Shown piece after piece: positions 22,955-32,707 of a DNA stretch of 36,488 nucleotides (within the stretch, counting starts at the first letter, position 1; each line of letters begins with the position of its first letter). A model generated the notes under the pieces. It was not told the DNA's origin. It saw only the letters and a list, made by a program, of their open reading frames with translations, and searched no databases. Source of the stretch: an uncultured Limosilactobacillus sp. (GTDB lineage: Bacteria; Bacillota; Bacilli; Lactobacillales; Lactobacillaceae); contig CALVGV010000023.1 of the NCBI GenBank assembly GCA_944327195.1, positions 1-36,488 on the forward strand. Reading direction: 5' to 3'. Both the position numbers and the translations under genes were made by a program.

Positions 22955-23350
22955 TTAACGCTTGCTGAATTGGGAAGCCTTGCGGGCCTTCTTCAGACCT
23001 GGCTTCCGCCGTTCCTTCATCCGTGGGTCCCGGGTTAAGAGACCAGCCTTCTTCAGGGCGTCACGGAAGTCCGGGTCAACGACGAGCAGTGCGCGAGCAA
23101 TCCCGTGGCGCGTAGCCCCGGCTTGCCCGGCAAAGCCACCACCGCGAACGTTGACCAGAACGTCGTATTGACCTTCCGTCTTCGTTGCTGCGAATGGTTG
23201 GTTAACGATGGCACGGAGATTAGCAAACGGGATGTAGTCCTCGATTGCCTTGCCGTTCATAGTGATCTTACCAGAACCAGGGACCAACCGAACCCGGGCA
23301 GTCGAGTTCTTCCGCCGGCCGGTTCCACTGTATTGTACTTGTTGAGCCAC
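22955..23350 (-). CDS. rpsI: 30S ribosomal protein S9
   Basis: 131 aa (B. subtilis S9 is 130). S9 lies in the head of the 30S subunit, and its C-terminal tail reaches the P-site t[22 protein letters not shown] at the N-terminus and the basic tail [11 protein letters not shown], ending in the invariant SKR, are diagnostic. The start is GTG at 23348-23350, seven bases after AAGGAGGG; an upstream TTG lies inside the SD and is rejected. Co-transcribed with rplM. Confidence 0.97.
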   Translation of the reverse strand: MAQQVQYSGTGRRKNSTARVRLVPGSGKITMNGKAIEDYIPFANLRAIVNQPFAATKTEGQYDVLVNVRGGGFAGQAGATRHGIARALLVVDPDFRDALKKAGLLTRDPRMKERRKPGLKKARKASQFSKR

Positions 23351-23368
23351 TTCGGTTCCCTCCTTCAA

Positions 23369-23812
23369 TTAGATTAAGTTCGTGATGTCCAAGACTTCAG
23401 GCTTTTGTGCGGCGTGCTTGTGGTCAGTGCCAGCGTACACGTGCAGCTTCATGCCCATCTTCCGCCCCAGCGGGGTGTGTGGGAGCATGCCCTTGATCGT
23501 CTGTTCAACCATCTTTTCTGGATCCTTGGCAAGGAAGTCGCCTGCCGTCCGTTGCTTCAAACCACCCGGGTGGTTGGAGTGACGGTAGTAGATCTTCGTG
23601 TTTGCCTTCTTACCAGTCAACTTAACTTGTGCCGCGTTGATCACGATAACGTTGTCACCAGTGTCAACGTGGGGGGTAAAGGTTGGCTTGTTCTTACCGC
23701 GCAAGATAGATGCAACGGTTGATGCCAACCGCCCCAGAGGAAGGTCCTTAGCGTCAACGATGTACCACTTCCGGTCAACTTCACCTGGTTTTGCCATGTA
23801 TGTCGTTCTCAC
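23369..23812 (-). CDS. rplM: 50S ribosomal protein L13
   Basis: 147 aa, standard length. An early-assembly protein of the 50S subunit. It begins [20 protein letters not shown] and carries [16 protein letters not shown] and [11 protein letters not shown] motifs. The GTG at 23810-23812 lies eight bases after GGAGG. It heads the two-gene rplM-rpsI operon behind its own promoter and a leader hairpin. Confidence 0.97.
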   Translation of the reverse strand: MRTTYMAKPGEVDRKWYIVDAKDLPLGRLASTVASILRGKNKPTFTPHVDTGDNVIVINAAQVKLTGKKANTKIYYRHSNHPGGLKQRTAGDFLAKDPEKMVEQTIKGMLPHTPLGRKMGMKLHVYAGTDHKHAAQKPEVLDITNLI

Positions 23813-23836
23813 GATTAAGTCCTCCAATTTTTGTCT

Positions 23837-23880
23837 TTCTTTTACAATTAATTGTGTACCGAGTAATTAATGGAAAAGAA
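23837..23880 (-). promoter_or_regulatory. rplM leader hairpin, candidate L13 autoregulatory element
   Basis: In the rplM 5' UTR, TTCTTTT and ATTAATT pair with AATTAAT and AAAAGAA around an 11-nt loop, a 14-bp interrupted stem ending about 20 bases before the SD. An L13 leader RNA is known upstream of rplM in Bacillus and other Firmicutes, so this could be its equivalent. I matched position and structure only, not the family consensus. Confidence 0.5.
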
Positions 23881-23892
23881 ATACCAACTAAC

Positions 23893-23921
23893 AGTTTACT
23901 TGATCAGGTCGCCGCCGTCAA
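23893..23921 (-). promoter_or_regulatory. rplM-rpsI promoter
   Basis: TTGACG (23916-23921), a 17-bp spacer and TAAACT (23893-23898) on the minus strand, a strong sigma-A type promoter. Its -35 overlaps the truA stop codon, so rplM-rpsI can be expressed independently of the ecf-truA genes. Confidence 0.75.
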
Positions 23922-24682
23922 TCCTTTTCTTCGCCGTAATCGACGCTCATCAAATAGAGGCCGGCCGCTGGGGCGGTCACCCGGGCCTGCTGGCGGTCCT
24001 TGGCCGCCAGGACCCGCGGGATGGCGTCGACCGGTCGTTGCCCGTTGCCGATCTCCAACAAGAGGGCGACCATGATCCGCACCTGGTTGTACAAGAAGCC
24101 GTTGCCGACGAAGTCAAAGCAGACCTCGCCGCTGCTCTCTTCGCGCCAGACCTTGGCCGAGTAGATCGTCCGCACGTTGCTTTTCACCTGGGCGCCGGCG
24201 GCCACGAAGGAGGTGAAGTCGTGCTCGCCGACCAGGTCCTGGGCCGCCTGGTTCATCACCGCCAGGTCGAGCGGGTACTTGTAGTGGGCGGTATAGTTGC
24301 GGCGGAAGGGGTTGACGAACTCCCCCTGCTGGACCCGGTAGCGGTAGTGCTTGTGGTGGGCCGAGAAGCGGGCGTGGAAGTTTTCGTCGACGATCTCAGC
24401 CTTCTTGACCATCATGTCCAGCGGCAACTGGCTGTTGAGGGCCCGGACCATCGACTCCTCGGGAATCACGAAGGGAAAGTCGAAGTGGGCCACCTGGTTT
24501 AGGGCGTGAACCCCCGAATCGGTGCGGCCGGAGCCGACCACCTTGATCGCCGGTTCCGGGTTCTTGGCCATCCGGTTGACGATCGTGACCAGGGTCTGCT
24601 CCACCGTCCGTTGGTGGGGCTGAACCTGGAAGCCGGCAAAGTTGGTGCCGTCGTAAGCAAAGGTAATTTTATAACGAACCAT
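23918..24682 (-). CDS. truA: tRNA pseudouridine synthase A
   Basis: 254 aa. It makes pseudouridine at positions 38-40 of the tRNA anticodon arm. The catalytic Asp55 sits in GSGRTDSGVHA; the N-terminal YDGTNFAGFQVQPHQRTVE and the later NGFLYNQVRIMV are family-specific. The ATG at 24680-24682 has GGGAG five bases ahead and lies two bases past the ecfT stop. An open frame continuing upstream overlaps ecfT in another frame and is not real. Fourth gene of ecfA1-ecfA2-ecfT-truA, the usual lactobacillus order. Confidence 0.96.
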   Translation of the reverse strand: MVRYKITFAYDGTNFAGFQVQPHQRTVEQTLVTIVNRMAKNPEPAIKVVGSGRTDSGVHALNQVAHFDFPFVIPEESMVRALNSQLPLDMMVKKAEIVDENFHARFSAHHKHYRYRVQQGEFVNPFRRNYTAHYKYPLDLAVMNQAAQDLVGEHDFTSFVAAGAQVKSNVRTIYSAKVWREESSGEVCFDFVGNGFLYNQVRIMVALLLEIGNGQRPVDAIPRVLAAKDRQQARVTAPAAGLYLMSVDYGEEKD

Positions 24683-24684
24683 GA

Positions 24685-25488
24685 TTACTCCCAAATGCGC
24701 AGGCCAATGAAGGCCAGGGTAACAAAAACAAGGACGGCCAGGGCCAGGCTGTCGCGGCGCTGCCAGTGCAGCTGGCGGTACTTGGTCCGCGGCTGGTTGG
24801 GGTCGTAGCCGCGGGCCTCCATCGCCACCGCCAGCTCCTCGGCCCGCTTGAAGGCGGCAACGAAGAGCGGAATCAGGACCGGCACCAGGTGCTTGGCCCG
24901 CTTGAGCAGGGAGCCGGAGTTGAAGTCGACCCCACGGGCCCGCTGGGCGTTCATGATCATCGTCACCTCGTTCATGATCGTTGGCACGAAGCGCAGGGCG
25001 ATCGAGAGCATCATCGCCAGCTGGTTGACCGGCAGGTGAAGGACCTTGAGCGGCTTGAGGAGGGCGGCGATCGCGTCGGCCAGCTCCAGCGGGGTGGTGG
25101 TGACGGTGATCACCGTTGACCCGGTGATGATCAAAAAGAAACGCAGCATCAAGAGGACCGCCTGGACCAGGCCGGCCGAGGTGACCGCCATGATCCCCCA
25201 CTGCCAGTAAACCGTCCCCCCGCTAGAGAAGAGGGCCTGGATCAGGGCGGTGAAGAGAATTACCCCCATCAGGCCCCGGACGCCGGCCCAGTACTTGGCA
25301 AAGACCACCCGGCTGAGGCGGATCACCGCCAGCAAGAGGACAATCAGCAGGAGGTTGCTGGCCCAACCGTGGGCAAAGAAGACTAGGACGACGAACCAGA
25401 AGCAGGCCACCATCTTCAGCCGCGGGTCGAGGCGGTGAATCAGCGAATTTCCCGGGAAATACATCCCGAAGAGGGCGCGGTTATCCAT
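24685..25488 (-). CDS. ecfT: ECF transporter transmembrane protein EcfT
   Basis: 267 aa membrane protein that couples the two ATPases to exchangeable vitamin-binding S components (group II ECF transporter). Hydrophobic segments at about 28-60, 70-90, 103-120 and a C-terminal helix near 245-262 frame a cytoplasmic coupling domain. Its two Ala-Arg-Gly motifs are seen in MNAQRARGVDF and AMEARGYDPN. It overlaps the ecfA2 stop by eight bases. A perfect Noc-type palindrome lies in codons for Tyr-Phe-Pro-Gly-Asn near the N-terminus (MYFPGNSLIHRLDPR). Confidence 0.95.
   Translation of the reverse strand: MDNRALFGMYFPGNSLIHRLDPRLKMVACFWFVVLVFFAHGWASNLLLIVLLLAVIRLSRVVFAKYWAGVRGLMGVILFTALIQALFSSGGTVYWQWGIMAVTSAGLVQAVLLMLRFFLIITGSTVITVTTTPLELADAIAALLKPLKVLHLPVNQLAMMLSIALRFVPTIMNEVTMIMNAQRARGVDFNSGSLLKRAKHLVPVLIPLFVAAFKRAEELAVAMEARGYDPNQPRTKYRQLHWQRRDSLALAVLVFVTLAFIGLRIWE
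25447..25460. other. Noc-binding site (NBS), perfect, inside ecfT
   Basis: ATTTCCCGGGAAAT, identical to the B. subtilis Noc consensus, within the first codons of ecfT. Many synonymous codons could encode Phe-Pro-Gly-Asn, so preservation of the full palindrome suggests selection at the DNA level. Confidence 0.7.
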
Positions 25489-26338
25489 TTCCCGTCCCCC
25501 CCTTCAGTTGCTTGGCCAGCTGGGCTGCTAGGGTGGCCGCCGTCAGCGGCTGGGGGTCGGCAGCCGCCCAGTCCAGTTGCTTGGCAAAGGTGACCGCCGC
25601 CGGTGGGGTCAAGTGGTGGGCCGCCAGCAGGTCCGGCTGGGCAAAGAGGTCGGCCGGCGTGCCGGCAAAGACCAGCTGACCGCCGTCGAGCACGCGGACG
25701 GTGTCGGCCAGGCGGGCCACCTGCTCCATCTGGTGGGTGATCATGATGATCGTCAGTCCCTGGGCCTTGAGCTCGGTGATCAGGGAAAGGAGCTCGGCCT
25801 GGCCGGTCGGGTCGAGGCCGGCGGTCGGCTCGTCGAGGATCAAAAGCTGGGGGTTCATCGCCAGCACCCCGGCCAGGGCGACCCGCCGCTGCTGGCCGCC
25901 GGAGAGCTCGAAGGGCGAGCGGTCAAAGAGGGCCGCCGGCAGGCCGAGCCGAGTCAGGGCGGCCGTCGCCGCCTCCTTGGCCGACGTCGGGTTGGCGCCG
26001 AGGTTTTGCGGGCCAAACATCACGTCGGCCAGGACGGAGTCGGCAAAGAGCTGGTGCTCAGGGAACTGGAAGACGAAGCCGACCTTTTTGCGGAGGGGAG
26101 CGAGTTCCTTCTTCTTGGTGGCCGCCGTGATCTGCTGGCCAAAGACGGTCACCGTGCCGCTGGTGGGCAAAAGGAGGCCGTCGGTCAGCTCCATCAAAGT
26201 CGACTTGCCGCTGCCGGTGTGGCCAATCAGGGCGGTCAGCTGGCCGGCCGGAATGGTGGTCGAGAGCTCACGGAGGGCCCAGCGGTCGGCCCCGTAGGCA
26301 AAGCCTAGCCCCGCGTATTCAACTGCTGGTTCAACCAT
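25481..26338 (-). CDS. ecfA2: ECF transporter ATPase EcfA2
   Basis: 285 aa ABC ATPase. Walker A GHTGSGKST, Q-loop VFQFPEHQLF, signature LSGGQQRRVAL, Walker B LLILDEPTAGLD and the switch His in MITHQM are intact. It pairs with EcfA1 to drive vitamin uptake through EcfT. Its ATG lies inside the end of ecfA1 (34-bp overlap), with AAGGAGA nine bases ahead, and its own end overlaps ecfT, so all three subunits are translationally coupled. The C-terminal region after about residue 230 is typical of EcfA proteins. Confidence 0.95.
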   Translation of the reverse strand: MVEPAVEYAGLGFAYGADRWALRELSTTIPAGQLTALIGHTGSGKSTLMELTDGLLLPTSGTVTVFGQQITAATKKKELAPLRKKVGFVFQFPEHQLFADSVLADVMFGPQNLGANPTSAKEAATAALTRLGLPAALFDRSPFELSGGQQRRVALAGVLAMNPQLLILDEPTAGLDPTGQAELLSLITELKAQGLTIIMITHQMEQVARLADTVRVLDGGQLVFAGTPADLFAQPDLLAAHHLTPPAAVTFAKQLDWAAADPQPLTAATLAAQLAKQLKGGTGNG

Positions 26339-27135
26339 TGCACAAGTTCTCCTTCCGTCGTGATTGTAGCCGGAACCGCCACCCCCTGGGCCTGAAGGGC
26401 GGCCTTGAGGCGCAAGGCAAAGGGCTGGACCAGGCCAACCGCCTCCACCAGGGCGACGTCGGTCAGGACCCGCTCCGGGCTGTCCTGGCGGCGGACCTGC
26501 CCCTGGTCGAGGACGATCACCTGGTCGGCCAGGGCGACCTCGGCCGGGTCGTGGGTGATCGAGATGATGGTCAACTCCCCTTGCTGGCGCAGGCTGGCCA
26601 GCTGGCTCAGCACCTCGCCCCGCCCCTGGGGGTCGAGCATGCTGGTCGCCTCGTCGAGGATCAGGACGGCCGGCTTGAGGGCCAGCGCCCCAGCCAGGGC
26701 GACCCGCTGCTTTTGGCCACCGGAGAGCTCCTCGGGGCGGGCGGCCTTGAAGGGAGTCATCCGCACCTGGGCAAGGGCCCGCTCGATGATTGTCGGCATC
26801 TTCTGCGGTGCTACCCGGCGGTTTTCCAGGCCGAAGGCAACGTCGTCGGCGACCGTTGCGCCGACGAACTGATTGTCCGGGTTCTGGAAAACGAAGCCGA
26901 GCTGCTGGTGGAGGGCCGCCAGGTGGTCCTCATCAACCGGCAGGCCGTTGACGGTGATCGTGCCCGCCGGGGTCGGCAAGAGGCCGGCGATCAGCCGGGC
27001 CAGGGTCGACTTGCCGCTGCCGTTGCGGCCGACGATCGCCACCCACTGGTGGTCGGGAATCGTTAGCGAGAGGTCTTCAAACAGGGCTGCCTCCTGGTGG
27101 GGATACGTAAAGGTTAGCTTCTCTACCGAAATCAA
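26305..27135 (-). CDS. ecfA1: ECF transporter ATPase EcfA1
   Basis: 276 aa ABC ATPase: Walker A GRNGSGKST, Q-loop VFQNPDNQFVG, signature LSGGQKQRVAL, Walker B VLILDEATSMLD and switch His in SITHDP. ALDEATSMLDPQGR is characteristic of CbiO/EcfA1. The start is TTG, seven bases after AAAGGAGG. It is the first gene of the ECF module and lies downstream of rplQ across the L17 downstream element, the usual place in Firmicutes. Confidence 0.95.
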   Translation of the reverse strand: MISVEKLTFTYPHQEAALFEDLSLTIPDHQWVAIVGRNGSGKSTLARLIAGLLPTPAGTITVNGLPVDEDHLAALHQQLGFVFQNPDNQFVGATVADDVAFGLENRRVAPQKMPTIIERALAQVRMTPFKAARPEELSGGQKQRVALAGALALKPAVLILDEATSMLDPQGRGEVLSQLASLRQQGELTIISITHDPAEVALADQVIVLDQGQVRRQDSPERVLTDVALVEAVGLVQPFALRLKAALQAQGVAVPATITTEGELVQWLNQQLNTRG

Positions 27136-27175
27136 CTGGGGCCCTCCTTTGCCGAGTTTACGTCATTACCAACCC

Positions 27176-27204
27176 ATTTTACCAAAAAGTGGCTGAAAAC
27201 AAAA
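27176..27204 (-). promoter_or_regulatory. probable ecfA1 promoter
   Basis: Minus-strand TTTTGT (27199-27204), 17 bp, then TAAAAT (27176-27181) preceded by TGG, an extended -10. It directly abuts the T-run ending the L17 element, so the ECF genes can restart after termination of the ribosomal transcript. Confidence 0.55.
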
Positions 27205-27304
27205 AAATCACTTACAGCTGCGGTGCGCGATTACTCGCCTTCGAGCTAGACTAGGGTTGCCCCACCATCGTAACGCTCTATACCATCAGCCGTAGTGATT
27301 TTAT
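27201..27304 (-). ncRNA. L17 downstream element (L17DE) RNA
   Basis: Twenty bases after the rplQ stop, AAATCACT and CGGCTG pair with CAGCTG and AGTGATTT across about 70 bases. An inner branch GAGC ... GGG-GCAA-CCC ... GCTC and a second GGCGAG ... hairpin lie inside. The outer helix runs into seven T, so it also works as a terminator. Position and architecture fit the L17DE RNA family described in lactic acid bacteria and Listeria, always just 3' of rplQ. Its function is unknown. Confidence 0.75.
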
Positions 27305-27323
27305 TGCGTAGATTTAACTGCCC

Positions 27324-27704
27324 TTAAACGAGTTCAAGGATTACCATCGGGGCCCCGTCACCACGCCGCGGCATGGTCTTGAGGATCCGCGTGTAGCCCC
27401 CGTTGCGGTCGGCGTACTTCGGCCCGATTTCTTCAAACAGGTTTTGCAGTGCGGATTGGATCTTTACGTCGTCGCCGTCTTCCTTAACGTCGGCAACCAC
27501 GTTGCGAACAAAGGCTGCTGCCCGGCGCCGGGAAGCAAGGTCGCCCCGCTTTGCCAGGGTGATCATCTTGTCCGCCGTCTTGCGAACTTCCTTTGCGCGG
27601 GCTTCGGTCGTCTTGATCGACCCGTTAACCAGCAGGTCCGTCGTCAAATCACGCAATAAAGCCTTTCGTTGTGAACTAGTCCGTCCTAATTTCCGGTAAC
27701 TCAT
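27324..27704 (-). CDS. rplQ: 50S ribosomal protein L17
   Basis: 126 aa. L17 lines the outside of the polypeptide exit region of the 50S subunit. The N-terminus [20 protein letters not shown] and the C-terminus [19 protein letters not shown] are characteristic. The ATG follows AAAGGAGG by seven bases. Last gene of the alpha operon, 30 bases after rpoA. Confidence 0.97.
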   Translation of the reverse strand: MSYRKLGRTSSQRKALLRDLTTDLLVNGSIKTTEARAKEVRKTADKMITLAKRGDLASRRRAAAFVRNVVADVKEDGDDVKIQSALQNLFEEIGPKYADRNGGYTRILKTMPRRGDGAPMVILELV

Positions 27705-27734
27705 GAGTGTCCCTCCTTTAATTGGATAATTTAA

Positions 27735-28676
27735 TTAGTCTTCTTGGCGAAAACCAACGCCAAGTTCAGCTAACTTGAGCTTGATTTCTTCCAGTGACTT
27801 TTGGCCGAGGTTCCGTACCTTCATCATGTCGGCTTCGGTCCGTTCGGTCAGGTCCTTCACAGTTTGAATGTCCGCCCGCTTGAGGCAGTTGTAGGACCGC
27901 ACGGAAAGATCAAGTTCTTCAATCGTCTTGTCCAGTACCTTTTCCTGGTGCGTTTCTTCCCGTTCAACCATTACCTGGGCCTCTTGGGCTTCCTGGGTCA
28001 GGTTGACAAACATCGTCAGGTGGGAAGTCAGGATCTTGGCCGCCAGGCTGATCGCTTCGGTCGGCGTCAGGGAACCATCGGTCCAAACGTCGAGGGTCAG
28101 CTTGTCGTAATCGTTGCTTTGGCCCACCCGGGTGTTTTCAACGGTGTAGTTTACGCGTTCAATCGGGGTATAGATTGAATCGATCGGCAATACACCAATG
28201 GCAAGGTCCATCCGCGCCTTATTAACGTCCGCAGAGGAGTAGCCCCGGCCGGTGTCAGCCGTCATCCGCATGTTGAGCTCTGCCCCATCGGCCACGGTGG
28301 CGATGTGCAGGTCAGGGTTGAGGATGGTCACGTCGCCATCCGCTTGGATGTCGGCCGCCGTTACCTCTGCCGGGCCCTTGACAGCCAATTCGAGGTTCTT
28401 GGCATCATCAGATTCAATCTTCAGGGCAACTTTCTTCAAGTTCAAGACAATCTGGGTGACGTCTTCCGTAACCCCGTCGACGGTGCTGAATTCGTGCAGC
28501 ACGCCATCGATGTCAATGCTCGTAATTGCCGCCCCCGGCAAAGAAGCCAGCATTACACGCCGAAGAGAATTGCCGAGTGTCGTCCCGTAACCGCGTTCTA
28601 ACGGTTCAACAACAAACTTACCGTAGTTGTCGGTTTCTTCAACTTTGTGAATGTTTGGTTTTTCAAATTCGATCAT
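27735..28676 (-). CDS. rpoA: DNA-directed RNA polymerase subunit alpha
   Basis: 313 aa, normal length. The N-terminal assembly domain (about 1-228; [31 protein letters not shown]) dimerises and binds beta and beta-prime. After a linker, the C-terminal domain (about 250-310; [33 protein letters not shown]) contacts UP elements and activators. A rather distant AAAGGGG serves as SD. It lies 83 bases after rpsK, a gap containing a terminator-like hairpin that may tune alpha supply relative to ribosomal proteins. Confidence 0.97.
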   Translation of the reverse strand: MIEFEKPNIHKVEETDNYGKFVVEPLERGYGTTLGNSLRRVMLASLPGAAITSIDIDGVLHEFSTVDGVTEDVTQIVLNLKKVALKIESDDAKNLELAVKGPAEVTAADIQADGDVTILNPDLHIATVADGAELNMRMTADTGRGYSSADVNKARMDLAIGVLPIDSIYTPIERVNYTVENTRVGQSNDYDKLTLDVWTDGSLTPTEAISLAAKILTSHLTMFVNLTQEAQEAQVMVEREETHQEKVLDKTIEELDLSVRSYNCLKRADIQTVKDLTERTEADMMKVRNLGQKSLEEIKLKLAELGVGFRQED

Positions 28677-28716
28677 TCTACTCTAGTACCCCTTTCAAAC
28701 GCGGATCGTATTTCAT

Positions 28717-28756
28717 AAAAAAGGCATCTGGTCGACAAATCCTTCGCCGGTGATGC
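28717..28756 (-). terminator. terminator-like hairpin between rpsK and rpoA
   Basis: GCATC pairs with GATGC, with an inner GG-CGA/TCG-A-CC stem, then C and six T on the minus strand. It begins a few bases past the rpsK stop. It may partially terminate or pause transcription entering rpoA; readthrough must occur because no strong promoter is seen after it. Confidence 0.45.
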
Positions 28757-28759
28757 AAA

Positions 28760-29149
28760 TTAAACACGCCGACGCTTCGGAGGACGAGAACCGTTGTGCG
28801 GCACCGGAGTTACGTCGCGAATGGCGGTAACTTCGAGCCCAGTAGCTTGCAGTGCCCGGATGGCAGATTCACGACCGGAACCAGGCCCCTTAACTTCAAC
28901 TTCAACCGTCTTCATGCCGTGTTCCATGGCTTGCTTAGCAGCAGCTTCGGATGCCATTTGTGCCGCGAACGGCGTTGACTTCCGGCTCCCCTTGAAGCCC
29001 AAAACCCCAGCAGACGACCATGCAACGGCGTTCCCTTGAACGTCGGTAATCATGATTAAAGTGTTGTTGAACGTGGAGTGAATGTGCGCAACCCCAGTTT
29101 CAACATTCTTCTTTGCCCGACGCTTCCGCGTACCTTTTTTGGTTGCCAT
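28760..29149 (-). CDS. rpsK: 30S ribosomal protein S11
   Basis: 129 aa. S11 lies on the 30S platform near the mRNA exit and contacts the Shine-Dalgarno helix. [31 protein letters not shown] and the C-terminal [18 protein letters not shown] are diagnostic. GGAGG lies 11 bases before the ATG. It sits 31 bases after rpsM in the alpha operon. Confidence 0.97.
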   Translation of the reverse strand: MATKKGTRKRRAKKNVETGVAHIHSTFNNTLIMITDVQGNAVAWSSAGVLGFKGSRKSTPFAAQMASEAAAKQAMEHGMKTVEVEVKGPGSGRESAIRALQATGLEVTAIRDVTPVPHNGSRPPKRRRV

Positions 29150-29180
29150 AAACTAACTAACCTCCTTTACTATTTGGGAA

Positions 29181-29546
29181 TTACTTCTTCTTGTTGGCGA
29201 TGGCAACGGCCTTCCCCTTCCGGGTCCGGGCGTTGTTCTTGGTGTGTTGACCCCGAACTGGCAGACCGCGACGGTGACGCATGCCACGGTAGGAACCAAT
29301 TTCTTGGAGCCGCTTGATGTTGAGGGAAACTTCCCGGCGGAGGTCCCCTTCAACCTTCAAGTCTTCCACTTGGGCGCGGATCTTTTCTTCTTGATCCGGC
29401 GTCAAATCACGAACCCGGATGTCTTCAGAAACCCCAGCGGCTTCCAAGATCTTGTGGGCAGTCGTGTTCCCAATCCCAAAAATGTAAGTTAAGCCGACTA
29501 CGATTCGCTTGTCACGAGGTAAGTCGACACCTGCAATACGAGCCAT
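29181..29546 (-). CDS. rpsM: 30S ribosomal protein S13
   Basis: 121 aa. Head protein of the 30S subunit that forms bridges to the 50S subunit and touches P-site t[28 protein letters not shown] at the start and [19 protein letters not shown] near the end are standard. AAGGAGG precedes the ATG by eight bases. It follows rpmJ closely. Confidence 0.97.
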   Translation of the reverse strand: MARIAGVDLPRDKRIVVGLTYIFGIGNTTAHKILEAAGVSEDIRVRDLTPDQEEKIRAQVEDLKVEGDLRREVSLNIKRLQEIGSYRGMRHRRGLPVRGQHTKNNARTRKGKAVAIANKKK

Positions 29547-29570
29547 TATTGCACCTCCTTATTAATTAAA

Positions 29571-29687
29571 CTACTTGCCTTGGCGTTGCTTGTGCTTCGG
29601 GTTGGAGCAAATTACCATTACCCGGCCCCGCCGCTTAACAATCTTGCAGTTATCGCACATCTTCTTTACTGATGGACGTACTTTCAT
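29571..29687 (-). CDS. rpmJ: 50S ribosomal protein L36
   Basis: 38 aa, [20 protein letters not shown] onward, ending KHKQRQGK. It keeps the zinc-ribbon ligands Cys11, Cys14, Cys27 and His32, so it is the zinc-binding C+ form. It is the smallest ribosomal protein, near the peptidyl transferase region of the 50S subunit. It lies between infA and rpsM, its usual place. Confidence 0.96.
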   Translation of the reverse strand: MKVRPSVKKMCDNCKIVKRRGRVMVICSNPKHKQRQGK

Positions 29688-29714
29688 TGTAAATAATCCT
29701 CCTAAAATCCAGAC

Positions 29715-29933
29715 TTATTTGAAGCGGAAAGTAATCCGGCCCTTGGTCAGATCATACGGGGACATTTCCACTTTAACCCGGTCCCCCGGCAAGATCTTGA
29801 TGTAGTGCATCCGAATCTTGCCCGAGACGTGGGCGAGGATTTCCACCCCATTTTCCAACTCAACCTTAAACATTGCGTTTGGTAAGGTTTCGGTAACCTT
29901 CCCTTCGACTTCGATTACATCGGCTTTTGCCAC
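29715..29933 (-). CDS. infA: translation initiation factor IF-1
   Basis: 72 aa OB-fold protein that occupies the 30S A site during initiation. [21 protein letters not shown] and [19 protein letters not shown] are the family sequence. The start is GTG at 29931-29933, nine bases after AAGGAGG; a longer open frame upstream would run through a terminator hairpin and is rejected. Its leader has a separate promoter followed by a strong hairpin with a T-run, so IF-1 and the genes after it may be controlled by attenuation. Confidence 0.97.
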   Translation of the reverse strand: MAKADVIEVEGKVTETLPNAMFKVELENGVEILAHVSGKIRMHYIKILPGDRVKVEMSPYDLTKGRITFRFK

Positions 29934-29970
29934 TGCTCGGTTCCTCCTTGCCGTTTCTCGGAATTTACGT

Positions 29971-30002
29971 AAAAAGGTGGGAAGCGGCAAGCCGCTACCC
30001 AC
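29971..30002 (-). terminator. strong hairpin terminator in the infA leader
   Basis: GTGGG-T-AGCGGC-TT-GCCGCT-T-CCCAC then CTTTTT on the minus strand: an 11-bp stem with one T-T mismatch and a two-base loop. It lies downstream of the promoter at 30026-30054 and upstream of the infA SD, where an attenuator would be. Confidence 0.8.
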
Positions 30003-30025
30003 TGCGAGCTAGATAAACCTTGCAT

Positions 30026-30054
30026 AGTTTACCACAAGTTAAATTGGGATGCAA
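30026..30054 (-). promoter_or_regulatory. promoter between adk and infA
   Basis: TTGCAT (30049-30054), a 17-bp spacer, then TAAACT (30026-30031) preceded by TGG, an extended -10. It begins right after the adk stop codon. The transcript would start near 30018 and meet the infA-leader terminator within about 50 bases. Confidence 0.7.
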
Positions 30055-30057
30055 GAC

Positions 30058-32046
<1,989 letters not shown>

Positions 32047-32047
<1 letters not shown>

Positions 32048-32481
32048 TAAATCACCTCAGTCGTACCACCCGCTGCTTCAATGGCTGCCTTAGCCGAAGC
32101 AGAGAACTGGTGGGCCTTGACCGTTAACTTCTTCGTCAGTTGGCCGTTACCCAAGACCTTGATGCCGCTCTTTTGGTTCTTAACGATCCCTGCTTCCTTG
32201 AGGGTTTCCGGAGTAACTTCGGCCCCATCATCGAAGCGGTTGAGAGTCGTCAGGCTTACCAGGGCGTAAGACTTGTGGTTCATGCTGGTGAAACCACGCT
32301 TTGGCTTTTGCCGGTAGAGTGGCATTTGGCCCCCTTCAAAACCGAGACGGGTCTTGCCGTGTGCCTTTTGCCCCTTGGTCCCCCGACCGGAAGTAAACCC
32401 GTGACCGGAAGAAAGCCCGCGACCCTTGCGCAAGCGCTTGGTGCGAGAACCAGCAGCTGGTTGCAGTTCATTTAACTTCAT
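32047..32481 (-). CDS. rplO: 50S ribosomal protein L15
   Basis: 144 aa. Late-assembly protein in the core of the 50S subunit. [20 protein letters not shown] and [19 protein letters not shown] are characteristic, as is [24 protein letters not shown] lies nine bases before the ATG. One-base overlap with secY. Confidence 0.97.
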
Positions 32482-32510
32482 TTGATTGCACCTCCTTATT
32501 GTAGATTTGT

Positions 32511-32693
32511 TTACTTAACTTCTTCCACCGAAACGAGGTGAGCAACCTTGAAGATTGCCCCCCGGGTTGCCGCGTTATCTGGGAGGATAACGGAGCTGTG
32601 GAGCTTGCCAAGGCCCAGCGCCTTAACGGTGCGGCGTTGAGTTGGTTGGCGGTGGGCAGCACTGCGGATTAAAGTAACTTTAACTTTCGCCAT
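32511..32693 (-). CDS. rpmD: 50S ribosomal protein L30
   Basis: 60 aa. [20 protein letters not shown] and [14 protein letters not shown] are typical of bacterial L30. AAGGAGG precedes the ATG. It lies between rpsE and rplO in the spc operon. Confidence 0.96.
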   Translation of the reverse strand: MAKVKVTLIRSAAHRQPTQRRTVKALGLGKLHSSVILPDNAATRGAIFKVAHLVSVEEVK

Positions 32694-32707
32694 GACTCTT
32701 GTCCTCC

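Noticed and set aside
24683-25201. Upstream extension of the truA frame across ecfT
   Set aside because: It is Pro/Gly/Arg/Ala-rich shadow sequence overlapping a well-supported membrane protein; truA has its own SD and a family-typical ATG.
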